A DNA stretch of 64,000 nucleotides from Caballeronia jiangsuensis (GTDB taxonomy: Bacteria > Pseudomonadota > Gammaproteobacteria > Burkholderiales > Burkholderiaceae). The notes beneath the pieces are model-generated. The model ran no database searches. It had not been told where the DNA came from and saw only the letters and a list, made by a program, of their open reading frames with translations. Positions 8,045 through 17,402 of the stretch are shown here, piece by piece. The first letter of the stretch is position 1, and every line of letters begins with the position of its first letter. Made by a program: the position numbers and the translations under genes. The stretch covers positions 98,609 to 162,608 of the forward strand of contig JFHF01000014.1 of assembly GCA_000648925.1 (NCBI GenBank), written 5' to 3'.

Positions 8045-9934
8045 GTGCCTACCACTGCGCTCGTCCCCGAACTATCCGATATTATCGCTGGCGAGGCCGT
8101 TTTCAAAGATGATATGCCAGTGTGGCTTGGCTCGTTTGGTGCCGACATCTGGCCTTTCGTTGAACCGACTTCCCCCCTTTATGAAGGGGAAAGCAGCTCA
8201 AGCTTCGTTTGGCGAGACCTCATCGAGGGAAAAGGGGCCTCCCTAAACCATCCAAGTTCGTATGCCCTGAGCAGGTATGAGTACTGTCTCACTCGTGAGA
8301 TAGTCCACGACCTTAAGATTGCTGCGGTGATTCACGGATATTTCCCCAAGCTAATCAAGCATGCGAGGAGCTCAAAGGAACAGCTCGACCCCAAAACGGT
8401 GAAACATCGCATTGACGAATTAGCAAAGTTTTTCTCGCTGGCCATCAAAGAAGGACAACGGAAGCTGAACGTCTCAATCACGCAGCTAAGCCAGGTGCCT
8501 TTCTCTCTCGTAAAAGACATCATCGCGACGTTTCCCGGGCGCGCCGCGCATCTCCGAAGAGCGTTGAAGTTGATTTCGGACCCGATGGTCCAGAAAAATC
8601 TCAGCGCGCCGTTGCAATGGGGAATATTGGACATCGAAAAATCTTCGATTGCCTGGGGTGAATCGAAGGACGAAGGCGGAATTCCCACCTTGTCCGACAC
8701 CCAGTTCTTGTTTCTGTTGGACCAGTGTAAAAAGCGCATCGCGCGCTTTAAGAGCGTCGCCGGAATGGCCGTTCATGACGGTGAATGCGATTGTCTGGCT
8801 CGCTCGTTTAGTTCGCAGTCGCACGGAATCGCGGCATCCGGCCTAGACGCGTATTATAAAGTTAAACATCACACAGCGAGTGAAACTGCATTTAGCACAA
8901 GACATGGCGTTACCCTATCTGAGATGAGGGACATCATACGCGAGGGTCATCTTTCGGCCCTGCTTCTGGTTCTTCTGTTCACAGGGATGCGCGCCTCCGA
9001 AATCGTCTTCTTGAAGCGAGATTGTCTGAGCCTCCAGCATGGCTATTGGTTTCTTAACTCCAAAGAGGTCAAACAACGCCCGAAGGACGTCCCAATCAGT
9101 GAAGGCTGGCTGGCCATAGACATAACCAGAGATGCCTACGACATTCTCATGTTCATTACCGAGCGAACCGGCAATGAATATCTTTTCTCATCGCCATTTC
9201 GAGGTTACGAAGCCGAAACCGGTTATAGCAGTCACTCTCTCAACACCAAGTTCTCGCGATGGTTCAAAGAAATTGATGTGAAGGGTCTCTTTGCAGACTG
9301 GTCCTTTTCTATCCACCAGTGCAGGGAAACCCTCGTGGCACAGCTGGCTGCGCAAGAGGTCGGCATGACGTTCATCAGTATGCAACTTAAGCATTTCCAC
9401 AGCCAGTTCAATGCCATGCCTAATGCCGTCACTGCTGGGTATGGAAAGTATCGGAAGCAACTGATGACGAGCGTCGCCAACCGCCTCGCCGAAGCGAGAG
9501 AAATCGCTCTCGTGGACCTCTATGGCGAGCACGCCAAATTCGCCGGAGGTGGTGGCGCCAAACATAAGGCACGCATCGATGCTTTTTTCGCCGGCCTTGG
9601 GCTGTTCGGGGAGCAGCGCGAGCAGTACATCAAGGACATGGCCAGACGCGGCGTCAAACTTATGCCCACCAGCATCGGCAACTGCGGGAAGAACTTCGCT
9701 ATTCCTACCGAAGACACGCCGCCCCCATGTTATGGCGATTTTCAGTGTGACCCAAACTGCTCGAGCCACGTGATTACGCAACGGGCTGGAAAAGCTCTCG
9801 TCGCGCGCAAGCAGCACGCCTTAGCGGAAGCAGAGCGAGAAAAAAACCCTGGCTACAAAAAAGTCTGGTGGGGCATGGTCCAAGCGCTAGACGGACACAT
9901 TGCTAAGCTGGAACTGGAGAGTTCCGATGGCTGA
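8045..9934 (+). CDS. Tyrosine recombinase 3 (TnpB/RitC-like)
   Basis: About 629 residues. I prefer the GTG at 8045, eight bases after an AAGGA site, over the in-frame TTG at 8039. Catalytic landmarks are intact: TGMRASEIVFLKRD with the first Arg, HQCRET as the H-x-x-R box, then a His-containing stretch (LKHFHS) and a Tyr (AGYGKY). The C-terminus has a Cys-rich segment (GNCGKNF, PPPCYGDFQCDPNC), as in Tn554-type TnpB proteins. It follows recombinase 2 with overlap and overlaps the next gene, so is co-translated. Confidence 0.88.
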   Translation: MPTTALVPELSDIIAGEAVFKDDMPVWLGSFGADIWPFVEPTSPLYEGESSSSFVWRDLIEGKGASLNHPSSYALSRYEYCLTREIVHDLKIAAVIHGYFPKLIKHARSSKEQLDPKTVKHRIDELAKFFSLAIKEGQRKLNVSITQLSQVPFSLVKDIIATFPGRAAHLRRALKLISDPMVQKNLSAPLQWGILDIEKSSIAWGESKDEGGIPTLSDTQFLFLLDQCKKRIARFKSVAGMAVHDGECDCLARSFSSQSHGIAASGLDAYYKVKHHTASETAFSTRHGVTLSEMRDIIREGHLSALLLVLLFTGMRASEIVFLKRDCLSLQHGYWFLNSKEVKQRPKDVPISEGWLAIDITRDAYDILMFITERTGNEYLFSSPFRGYEAETGYSSHSLNTKFSRWFKEIDVKGLFADWSFSIHQCRETLVAQLAAQEVGMTFISMQLKHFHSQFNAMPNAVTAGYGKYRKQLMTSVANRLAEAREIALVDLYGEHAKFAGGGGAKHKARIDAFFAGLGLFGEQREQYIKDMARRGVKLMPTSIGNCGKNFAIPTEDTPPPCYGDFQCDPNCSSHVITQRAGKALVARKQHALAEAEREKNPGYKKVWWGMVQALDGHIAKLELESSDG

Positions 9935-10382
9935 CCACCGCCCGCCCGAACTGACCAGCCATATCGAACGAGAGAAGGATAAAAATGATACGCTTATCTT
10001 GGACGCGCTCGGTCAGCTTGAGGACCCTCAAAAACGCGGCAAGCGCAAGGCGACGGTCGCCGTGATATGCAAGATTACGGGACTGTCCAGAAATACTATT
10101 CGCAACAGGCAGTGGGCTCTTGACCGGCTGAAAGCCATAAAGAAAAAGCTCAAAAGTGGCTCGGAACCCTCGGCCGGGAGCGAACCTACGTCCGAGCAGA
10201 CCGAGACTACACCTAGTATGCTAAGGGCCCGAATCAAACGCATCCTTGAACAAAACGCGTTGTTATACGAGGAAATCCTTTCTCTACAAAGCATAATCGA
10301 ACGTAAGGATAGCGAGATTAACGCTCTCAAAACTAGAAAAAACCTATCAATCGTCCCGCCGGTCGGTGGGGCATCAGAATAA
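9927..10382 (+). CDS. Small coiled-coil DNA-binding protein (TnpC / DUF6262-like)
   Basis: 151 residues from the ATG at 9927, which overlaps the recombinase 3 stop and has a GGAGAG site. Residues about 35-65 form a helix-turn-helix (TVAVICKITGLSRNTIRNRQ), followed by a Lys-rich stretch and a long C-terminal coiled coil (about 95-140). Size, position as last recombination gene and architecture match Tn554 TnpC, which in that element influences orientation and frequency of transposition. Function here is inferred from that parallel. Confidence 0.8.
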   Translation: MADHRPPELTSHIEREKDKNDTLILDALGQLEDPQKRGKRKATVAVICKITGLSRNTIRNRQWALDRLKAIKKKLKSGSEPSAGSEPTSEQTETTPSMLRARIKRILEQNALLYEEILSLQSIIERKDSEINALKTRKNLSIVPPVGGASE

Positions 10383-10394
10383 TTGGATGTAGAT

Positions 10395-11228
10395 ATGAAG
10401 CAATATTTGGAACTTCTTCGTGACGTTCTGGAAAACGGTGTCGCCAAGGGGGACCGGACTGGTACGGGCACTAAGTCTGTGTTCGGACGGCAGATTAGGC
10501 ACGACCTATCTAAGGGCTTCCCGCTCCTAACAACGAAAAAGTTGCACTTCAAGAGCATCGCCAACGAGCTCATCTGGTTCCTAAGCGGAAACACAAATGT
10601 CGGTTGGTTGAATGAGAATGGCGTCACCATCTGGAACGAATGGGCGACCGAGGATAATGAGCTTGGTCCCGTTTATGGCAAGCAGTGGACAGCATGGCCG
10701 ACAAAGGATGGTGGAAGCATCAACCAGATTGACTACGTCGTCAATACGCTTCGCACGAACCCAAATAGTCGCCGCATCCTGTTTCACGGCTGGAACCCAG
10801 AGTTTCTACCGGATGAGTCCGTCAGCCCGCAGGAAAATGCGAAGCAAGGTCGGATGGCTTTGCCCCCATGCCACTTGCTCTATCAGTTTTACGTAGCAGA
10901 AGGCAGGTTGTCTTCGCAGTTGTACATCAGAAGTTCAGATAGCTTCTTGGGACTGCCTTACAACATCGCGTCGCTCGCCTTGCTTACCCACATGCTAGCC
11001 CAGCAGTGTGACTTGGTGCCTCACGAGATTGTGGTCAGCATCGGTGACCTGCATGCATACTCCAATCATATCGAGCAAATTCAGACGCAACTCACTCGGG
11101 ACGTTCGAGAGTTGCCGCAACTGAGAATTAAGCGGAGGCCCGAGTCGATTTACGAATACAGGTTTGAGGATTTTGAATTGGTGGGCTACAACCCGCACCC
11201 GCCCATCGCCGCTCCCATCGCGGTGTGA
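10395..11228 (+). CDS. thyA: Thymidylate synthase carried by the element
   Basis: 277 residues from the ATG at 10395 (an in-frame TTG at 10383 is the alternative). It makes dTMP from dUMP with methylene-tetrahydrofolate. Visible landmarks: [18 protein letters not shown], the catalytic Cys in [29 protein letters not shown], and GDLHAYSNH with the terminal AAPIAV. It begins 13 bases after the TnpC-like gene and is probably co-transcribed with it. Its motif HAYSNH belongs to the E. coli-type subclass, unlike the HIYENQ-type native gene it apparently replaces. Confidence 0.95.
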   Translation: MKQYLELLRDVLENGVAKGDRTGTGTKSVFGRQIRHDLSKGFPLLTTKKLHFKSIANELIWFLSGNTNVGWLNENGVTIWNEWATEDNELGPVYGKQWTAWPTKDGGSINQIDYVVNTLRTNPNSRRILFHGWNPEFLPDESVSPQENAKQGRMALPPCHLLYQFYVAEGRLSSQLYIRSSDSFLGLPYNIASLALLTHMLAQQCDLVPHEIVVSIGDLHAYSNHIEQIQTQLTRDVRELPQLRIKRRPESIYEYRFEDFELVGYNPHPPIAAPIAV

Positions 11229-11486
11229 GACGAAAGAATCAATCGAAACGACCGACCTTCCCACTTGCGATAGCAAAGTTGAGCTGCGGAGGAAGAGGCG
11301 GGCCTCTCTGCGAATGCCGCTTCTTGATAGCAGCCTGCCCATATGCAGAGTGTGGCGATTAGACCTTCACTGCGTGATAGTCGATTAAATGTTCGCGCGC
11401 GAGCGCGCTATCCGAGTAGGGAGCGGAACCGGAACGTTGTTGAGTCCCGCGGCTGGCATCGCTCGCGAATACGAGAGCTGAGGTAC

Positions 11487-11780
11487 TCAATCTCTATTAT
11501 TGAGAGGCACTGCCGTGTTGACTGTCCCGAAGCCGTCAATGATGCGCTGGGCGGCAGCATAGCCGTGCATGAGAGCTTCGCGGAGCGTCCCGAACGGGCG
11601 GTCGGTGTTCTCGCCGAAGCGGAGGGCCGCGATTGGCTCAGTACATTCACCTTGCCCGATGCGGACTACCGCCACGTATCCGCTTGGTGTGATGAGCACC
11701 GGCCCGCCCAAAGCCTCGTCAACAGGCTCGGCCTCAACATCGACCGTGAAGTCTTTGTAAACATACGTACTCTGCATCAC
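11487..11780 (-). CDS. Hypothetical small protein
   Basis: 97 residues starting MMQSTYVYKDFTVDVEAEP, with a beta-rich N-terminal half and a helical LREALMHGYAAAQRIID stretch. The pattern resembles small Burkholderiales proteins of unknown function that have a YVYKDFTV start. It stands alone on the minus strand between thyA and the MFS gene; the ribosome site is weak. No function proposed. Confidence 0.5.
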   Translation of the reverse strand: MMQSTYVYKDFTVDVEAEPVDEALGGPVLITPSGYVAVVRIGQGECTEPIAALRFGENTDRPFGTLREALMHGYAAAQRIIDGFGTVNTAVPLNNRD

Positions 11781-12429
11781 CCAACCACTCCGAAGTTCAC
11801 GGGGTCCGTCAACGTTCCGTCCCTGTTATCTCTGCAACTGTCAATAGCAATTATCCCATGTGCTGCGCATCGATGAGCACGAGGTCGGCACCGGTCGCGA
11901 AGCGCGACTGACGCCGGTGGCCAAAAAGGGCGCGGCTCCGTACGCAACTGTGGACTACCTCCGCCTTGACTATTCGAAGACGTCCATGCTTCAGAATAAC
12001 TTCGAAGAAGTCCGAGGGTGGCTGCGTGCTTTCAGCCGCTCCTGCAATCAAAAACTTAGTCCTGTCTTTCGCGGGCTGGCAATCCATGCGGCAGTTCTGC
12101 CACGCCCGCCCCATTCCGCCCCTGTCTGCGGGTCACGATATTTCGCCAGCTGCGGTCCGCCCACAATTATTGCCAACCGCTCTTGGATTCGGCAAGGACG
12201 CGGCACCGACAATGAGTGTCGATGATTGGCCGTGTGCGATAGTCTGGAGGGCGTGCTGAGTAAGAACCCGCTGTCAGCTTTGTATTTTTGTACACGGGGA
12301 GAAACGGCTTCAGAAGTATCCAGACAGGTGATTGAGTCCCTGGAGAAACATGACCCTGTTATGGGCTAGGCTTTTGGGTGGCGATACACCGGCGTGCGTC
12401 GGTACCACTGTTGAACCCGACAATCCTGA
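11781..12429. other. Intergenic region without a convincing gene
   Basis: Open frames occur on both strands (for example 11851-12114 minus and 11860-12225 plus) but they overlap each other, have no good ribosome site and resemble no family I know. The stretch looks like decayed DNA. A short palindromic TGTA-N6-TACA lies near 12281-12294. Confidence 0.4.
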
Positions 12430-13650
12430 ATGCGAGAAAAGATGCAGACGAATTCAACGCGTACTAGCACGCTCATCCAGATTCCCCGTGGAGTCTGGAT
12501 GCTCGGCTTCGTCAGCATGTTCATGGACATTTCGTCGGAAATCATTCACAGCCTTCTTCCGATGTTCCTAGTAACAGGCTTGGGTGCGAGCGCGATGATG
12601 GTCGGTTTGATTGAAGGCGTCGCCGAAGCGACCGCGCCCATCGTGAAAATGGCCTCCGGTACCCTGAGCGACTACCTCGGCAATAGGAAGTGGCTGGCGG
12701 TCATCGGATACGGTATGGGCGCGTTGAGCAAACCTCTGTTTGCGCTCGCGCCGACGGCGGGCATCGTCTTCACAGCGCGCGTGGTAGACAGAATCGGCAA
12801 GGGTGTGCGGGGCGCGCCGCGCGACGCACTCGTAGCTGATATCACGCCCCCACACCTGCGTGGCGCCGCCTATGGTTTGCGACAAGCGCTTGACACGGTC
12901 GGGGCGTTTCTCGGACCGTTGTTCGCCGTCGGGTTGATGCTCCTATTGGCAAACAACTTTCGTCTCATCTTCTGGATTGCTGTGATTCCGGGACTCGTCG
13001 CGGTGGCCTTGCTGGTGTTCGGCATCAAGGAACCTGCTCACCATTCGGACGCGAACCGTGTCAACCCAATGAAGCTCGCAAGCCTGAAAAAGCTGAACGC
13101 GTCGTATTGGTGGGTGGTGTTCATCGGGGCAGTGTTCACCCTCGCTCGGTTCAGCGAGGCGTTTCTCGTACTACGCGCGATGCAAGGCGGGATACCCATT
13201 GCCCTGGTGCCGCTCGTGATGGTGGCAATGAACCTAGTGTATTCCGTGTCCGCCTACCCTTTTGGTAAGCTGGCTGACTCGATGAGCCACACCAAACTGC
13301 TGGCGCCTGGACTCGTTGTACTCATTGCGTCAGATGTCGTGCTCGCTCATGGAAACCAATGGCCGGTCGTACTGGTGGGTGTCGCACTGTGGGGCCTGCA
13401 TATGGGGCTCACGCAAGGCCTGCTTGCAACCATGGTTGCGCATACCGCACCGCCGGACCTGAAAGGCACCGCGTTCGGGTTCTTCAATTTGATGAGCGGT
13501 CTGGCGATGCTCGTGGCGAGCGTCGTCGCAGGCGAGTTGTGGGACCGCTTGGGCGCCAGCGCGACGTTCTATGCGGGAGCGGGATTCTGCTTGCTGACCC
13601 TGTGCGCCCTGGCTATCCGTGGTGGATTGCGCCGAGAAAGCGCCATCTAG
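12430..13650 (+). CDS. MFS transporter
   Basis: 406 residues, or 402 from the in-frame ATG at 12442, which follows a GAGAAAAG stretch. Twelve hydrophobic segments are apparent. The loop between segments 2 and 3 reads SGTLSDYLGNRKWL, and segment 4 is followed by DRIGKGVRGAPRDALVAD, as in a subgroup of major facilitator proteins often found in metal islands. It would be an inner-membrane proton-driven exporter; the substrate is unknown. Confidence 0.85.
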   Translation: MREKMQTNSTRTSTLIQIPRGVWMLGFVSMFMDISSEIIHSLLPMFLVTGLGASAMMVGLIEGVAEATAPIVKMASGTLSDYLGNRKWLAVIGYGMGALSKPLFALAPTAGIVFTARVVDRIGKGVRGAPRDALVADITPPHLRGAAYGLRQALDTVGAFLGPLFAVGLMLLLANNFRLIFWIAVIPGLVAVALLVFGIKEPAHHSDANRVNPMKLASLKKLNASYWWVVFIGAVFTLARFSEAFLVLRAMQGGIPIALVPLVMVAMNLVYSVSAYPFGKLADSMSHTKLLAPGLVVLIASDVVLAHGNQWPVVLVGVALWGLHMGLTQGLLATMVAHTAPPDLKGTAFGFFNLMSGLAMLVASVVAGELWDRLGASATFYAGAGFCLLTLCALAIRGGLRRESAI

Positions 13651-13659
13651 CTGGAGGCA

Positions 13660-13775
13660 GCGCCGAACGGTGCGTCTAACCGGGCAAGCTCGGCAGGCGC
13701 TCTGCAACCAAGCAGGAGCCTCACTTGCGAAGCTCAAGAATCCACACCCGCCTGCGCGGGGAGACCGTCAACGAG
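13660..13775 (+). mobile_element. IS200/IS605 tnpB tail and right-end hairpin, remnant
   Basis: The plus-strand translation VRLTGQARQALCNQAGASLA resembles the low-complexity C-terminal tail of IS1341-type TnpB. It runs into AAGAATCCACACCCGC and a CGCGGGGAGA stretch, a GC hairpin of the kind that sits at tnpB right ends. No complete transposase remains. Confidence 0.45.
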
Positions 13776-13845
13776 CATGCGAAAACACCCGGCGCTTTAG
13801 TCTTGCTGACCCACCCACAATGCACGGCGATTTGACTGCGATGAG

Positions 13846-15129
13846 TTAGGCCGCCGCTTGTGACGGTTGCACTTCCACGGTGACATGTGACAGCCCCGTG
13901 AAGCGCTCGAGCACCGCATGATAGAAGCGCGAATCACGCTGGGGTTCACCTGTCGCCACTGACACCACGGCACTCATGTGACCAGGACCCACCCGCCATA
14001 CATGCAGGTCGATGACCTTGTCGCCACGGTCCTCAACGGCGTGACGTACGTTCTCTGCCATTCGCCGGTCGGGATTCATGTCAAGCAAGATTGCACCGGT
14101 GTCCCGCATCAAGCCGTACGACCAGTTTGCAATCACGAGCGCACCAATGACGCCCGCCAAGGGGTCCATCCACAGCCAGCCGAACGCGCGCGCCAGCACC
14201 AGTCCAATGATGGCCAGCACAGAAACCGCCGCGTCGGCAATGACATGAACATAGGCTGAGCGGATGTTGTGGTCCCGAGTCGTTGCCTCATGTGCGTCGT
14301 GGCCGTGCTCATCTTCTTCGAATTCGACTTCGTATTCGCCTTCGGGCGTCCGCACAATCGCCTTGAAAGCGTGTGGCTCAGGAACGTCTTCCTTTGATTC
14401 CAGGTAGCCGCCGCGGTCCGCCAGCGCAAATACCTGTTGCGTCCCATCAGGTCGTACCGCCGTGACGGATACCGCTGAGGCATCCAGTGGCGAACCCTTC
14501 TTCGCAGGCGTAATCCTGAACACAGGCGGCACACCATCTTCGAAGATGGAAACGGCAAACACACCCGACGGTGTATGAATTTTCCGTACCTCGCCTTCAT
14601 GAGCATGGTCGTCGTGAGCATGGCCATGCCCGTGACTATGACTATGACCATGGCTATGGCCGTGGTCACCGCCGCTCAGCAGCCACACGCTCGCAAGGTT
14701 AACAAGCAGGCCGACCACCGCGATAGGAATCGCTTCGCCGAAGTGAATCGGTATCGGCGACAGGAAACGCGACACCGCTTCGTAGCCAATCAGAAGTGCA
14801 ATCATTGCGAGCACGATGGCACTCGTGAACCCTGCGAGGTCGCCGAGCTTGCCCGTGCCGAACACGAAGCGGGAGTCCGTGGCGTGCTTGCGCGCGTAGG
14901 TGTACGCGAGGGCCGCAATAAGCATTGCTCCGGCGTGCGTCGACATATGCAGGCCGTCGGCGACAAGCGCCAGCGAGCCGAACATACCGCCGCCGACTAT
15001 TTCAATCAGCATCATAGCGCTGCACATTGCAATCACAGCCCACGTCTTGCGCTCGTTCTTTTCATGACCGGCACCCAGAAAGATGTGGTCATGCCCTGCG
15101 CCGAAGGCGGCGTCTTTGAAATCACTCAT
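13846..15129 (-). CDS. dmeF: Cation diffusion facilitator, Co/Ni efflux (DmeF)
   Basis: 427 residues. A CDF fold with six membrane segments split by a long cytoplasmic loop; the second segment carries ADGLHMSTHA and the fifth VIADAAVSVLA with the metal-binding His/Asp residues. A His-rich stretch (HGHSHGHSHSHGHGHAHDDH) sits in the loop, followed by a ~100-residue insertion, as in DmeF proteins. It exports Co(II)/Ni(II) from the cytoplasm by proton antiport. It lies 8 bases downstream of dmeR on the same strand, so the two form an operon. Confidence 0.92.
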   Translation of the reverse strand: MSDFKDAAFGAGHDHIFLGAGHEKNERKTWAVIAMCSAMMLIEIVGGGMFGSLALVADGLHMSTHAGAMLIAALAYTYARKHATDSRFVFGTGKLGDLAGFTSAIVLAMIALLIGYEAVSRFLSPIPIHFGEAIPIAVVGLLVNLASVWLLSGGDHGHSHGHSHSHGHGHAHDDHAHEGEVRKIHTPSGVFAVSIFEDGVPPVFRITPAKKGSPLDASAVSVTAVRPDGTQQVFALADRGGYLESKEDVPEPHAFKAIVRTPEGEYEVEFEEDEHGHDAHEATTRDHNIRSAYVHVIADAAVSVLAIIGLVLARAFGWLWMDPLAGVIGALVIANWSYGLMRDTGAILLDMNPDRRMAENVRHAVEDRGDKVIDLHVWRVGPGHMSAVVSVATGEPQRDSRFYHAVLERFTGLSHVTVEVQPSQAAA

Positions 15130-15137
15130 TTTGGGCT

Positions 15138-15413
15138 CTACTTAAAATAGCTGTGAACAACCTCAATGAGTTGTTCAGTCGCGCTGTCATCTGGGTCGTC
15201 GACGCTCTCCGCATCGACGAGATGATTCCTGATGTGGTCCTCGAGCACAACGGCGAGCAAACCGTTTATCGCCCCTCGACAACTCGTGATTCGTTGCAGG
15301 ACATCTGAGCAGCCATGCTCTTCCTCGAGCGCCCGCTCAACGGCTTCTACCTGTCCCTTAATACGTCGAATCCTATTGAGAAGTTTCTGTTTTTCTTGAA
15401 CCGTATGACTCAT
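15138..15413 (-). CDS. dmeR: Metal-responsive repressor, RcnR/CsoR family (DmeR)
   Basis: 91 residues from the ATG at 15413, preceded by GGAGG; an ATG four codons upstream overlaps that site. All-helical CsoR/RcnR family with the expected His3 near the N-terminus (MSHTV), the conserved Cys in EEEHGCSDVLQ, and the second helix RGAINGLLAVVLEDHIRNHL. It is predicted to bind Ni/Co and release DNA. Paired with dmeF as in other DmeRF systems. Confidence 0.9.
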   Translation of the reverse strand: MSHTVQEKQKLLNRIRRIKGQVEAVERALEEEHGCSDVLQRITSCRGAINGLLAVVLEDHIRNHLVDAESVDDPDDSATEQLIEVVHSYFK

Positions 15414-15423
15414 CGCGCCCTCC

Positions 15424-15444
15424 ATATACCCCCACCGGGTATAT
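15424..15444. promoter_or_regulatory. Candidate DmeR operator
   Basis: Perfect inverted repeat ATATACCC-N5-GGGTATAT, only 11 bases upstream of the dmeR start. A second G-tract, CATAGGGGGTGGGG, lies at 15462-15475. G/C tracts flanked by ATA inverted repeats are the known pattern for RcnR/CsoR-family repressors. The site sits between dmeR and the divergent DMT gene. Confidence 0.65.
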
Positions 15445-15561
15445 AATCGTTCCTAGTCTACCATAGGGGGTGGGGCTATCGCTCGCTTTCGCAAGGTTCT
15501 CCGCGCTCGCGGATTTCACTTACTGTTCCTGAATCCGGTTATTGTTCGTAGCCGTCAATCT

Positions 15562-16623
15562 ATGCACCCACGCCACAACGCCGCTTTCACCGCGCTTCTT
15601 GCTGCCGCGCTGTTCGGCGCAACAACGCCTCTCGCCAAGGAACTGCTTGGCACGCTGTCCCCGTTCATGGTCGCAGGTCTGTTTTATCTTGGTAGCGGCG
15701 TCGGTCTTTCCATCGGAATTCTCTTCCGGCAACTGCGTCGCTCGGCTGGAGAACGAGAAAACGAAAGCCGGATTCAGTTCGCCGAGGTCCCTTGGCTTCT
15801 TGGCGCAATTGCAGCAGGCGGCGTCGCCGGACCCGCGCTTCTGATGTTCGGCCTTAGCACGACATCTGCTGCGACCAGCTCCTTGTTACTGAACCTCGAG
15901 GGAGTTTTCACCGCGGTCATTGCCTGGGTGGTATTTCGCGAAAACGTCGACCTGCAGATATTCCTCGGGATGGTCGCCATCGTGGCGGGTGGCGTCGCGC
16001 TGTCCTGGCAATCTGGCGCAGGCGTCGTGTCGCCCGGCGCGCTACTGGTCGTCGCGGCCTGTGTTTCCTGGGCGGTCGACAACAATCTGACGCGCAAGGT
16101 TTCAACGAACGACGCGATGACTATCGCGTGCCTGAAGGGACTGGTTGCGGGGTCCGTCAATCTGGGCATCGCACTTTTTACGGGTGCGCACTTACCTGGC
16201 GTTGTCAGGACGGCAGCCGCCTTGCTGACCGGCTTCGCCGGCTATGGCGTGAGCCTGGTCCTATTTGTCATCGCCCTACGTAACCTCGGCACAGCCCGAA
16301 CCGGCGCATATTTTTCAGTCGCGCCGATATTCGGGGTGACGCTATCGCTCATCCTCTGGCCTGAGATGCCCTCACTGCTTTTTTGGGGGGCGGCCGCACT
16401 CATGGCTCTGGGAATCTGGCTGCATATCCGCGAGCGGCATGAGCATCCGCACACTCACGAGGTTCTTGCCCATAACCATCGGCATCGGCACGACGAGCAC
16501 CACCAACACACGCACGATTTTGAATGGGATGGTGAGGAGCCGCACACGCATCCCCATCAGCACGCGCCGATTACTCACACGCACGCGCACTTTCCCGACA
16601 TTCACCACCGGCACTCGCACTGA
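15562..16623 (+). CDS. DMT-family (EamA) transporter with His-rich C-terminal tail
   Basis: 353 residues. Ten hydrophobic segments with two EamA repeats (LFGATTPLAKELLG and the second half around WAVDNNLTRKVS). The last ~60 residues are a histidine-rich cytoplasmic tail (HEHPHTHEVLAHNHRHRHDE and further), which strongly suggests a metal substrate or metal sensing. It is divergent from dmeR and shares its operator region, so Ni/Co is the likely metal. Direction of transport cannot be read. No clear ribosome site before the ATG. Confidence 0.85.
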   Translation: MHPRHNAAFTALLAAALFGATTPLAKELLGTLSPFMVAGLFYLGSGVGLSIGILFRQLRRSAGERENESRIQFAEVPWLLGAIAAGGVAGPALLMFGLSTTSAATSSLLLNLEGVFTAVIAWVVFRENVDLQIFLGMVAIVAGGVALSWQSGAGVVSPGALLVVAACVSWAVDNNLTRKVSTNDAMTIACLKGLVAGSVNLGIALFTGAHLPGVVRTAAALLTGFAGYGVSLVLFVIALRNLGTARTGAYFSVAPIFGVTLSLILWPEMPSLLFWGAAALMALGIWLHIRERHEHPHTHEVLAHNHRHRHDEHHQHTHDFEWDGEEPHTHPHQHAPITHTHAHFPDIHHRHSH

Positions 16624-16639
16624 CAGTCGAACGACGATA

Positions 16640-17080
16640 CTGTGTCGAGCTCGCATGTTCGTAACAGGTATCAAGACCTGCCCGATGTAGATGTCCTCCC
16701 CGTGCTGAAGTAACAGGGTTTCCTGACCTTCACAAGTCCAGTCCCTGCTTCGTTGCAGACCGCCAGTTGAAGGCATCTTCGTTAGGTCATCCGTCCGCTC
16801 CACGGGTTTAAGGTTCCGTGCGTCTCGCGGTACATGTTGCGAGAAGCCAGCGAGGATATTCCTCGCTGCCTTCCGGTCGCGGTCGTGTATCTCGCGGCAA
16901 TCCGGGCAGGTTCACTGCCGAATGCTCAGCGGCCGCGACTTGTGCCGGAACCGGCAGGCGTGACACGTTTTTTTCGATGCGAAGAACCGGTCCGACTGCC
17001 AGCACGTGCGGCCGGCCCTACCACGGTCAGGCTCGAGGGCGTGGCCGGTAACTGGCAGCTCCAGTACACGTTGGAGACCA
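16640..17080 (-). pseudogene. tnpB: IS200/IS605-family tnpB (OrfB) remnant
   Basis: The minus-strand frame reads DRFFASKKTCHAC, then PLSIRQ, a stop codon where Trp is expected, and TCPDCREIHDRDRKAARNIL. This is the zinc ribbon and final RuvC motif of TnpB. It continues into KPVERTDDLTKMPS and a tail with a right-end hairpin (16691-16722, CCTCCCCGTGCTGAAG...AGGGTTTC). The N-terminal two thirds are missing, so it is dead. The stop at the conserved Trp position supports decay. Confidence 0.75.
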
Positions 17081-17189
17081 CCATCACTTTCGGGCTCCGG
17101 TCAGTAGGTTCTTTACTGCCGCTTCGAGAAGCTGTGACGGTCGGTTCGCATGCGCCTTGGCACGAACTTGGTCAAGTGCGCAAATCCGG

Positions 17190-17402
17190 TCAGGCGCAGC
17201 AGGAGTCAGACCGCTGCATCGGCGGGCACCTGTTCGTGCCGTACGAGCAGTACACGCAGCAATCCCCGGATTTCGGTCTGAGCACGGTCTTGCAATGCTC
17301 GCATTCGTAAAACCACACGCACGCGTCAGAGGGCATCGTCTCGTTCTTCATGTGCCCGCACACTGGACACGTGATGATGGAATTCAGTAAGACTGTAACC
17401 AC
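17190..17402 (-). CDS. Small Cys-rich GDCC-motif protein
   Basis: About 70 residues from a GTG at 17402 that follows an AGCAGG site; a longer frame reaches an ATG at 17450. It contains CPVCGH, YECEHC and GDCCVYCSYGTNRCPP, a set of paired cysteines characteristic of small proteins that recur beside metal-resistance genes in proteobacteria. It is likely a cytoplasmic zinc-ribbon or metal-binding protein. The biochemical role is unknown. Confidence 0.75.
   Translation of the reverse strand: MVTVLLNSIITCPVCGHMKNETMPSDACVWFYECEHCKTVLRPKSGDCCVYCSYGTNRCPPMQRSDSCCA

Noticed and set aside
11860..12225. Possible gene on either strand
   Set aside because: Overlapping frames on both strands with no ribosome site or recognised family.
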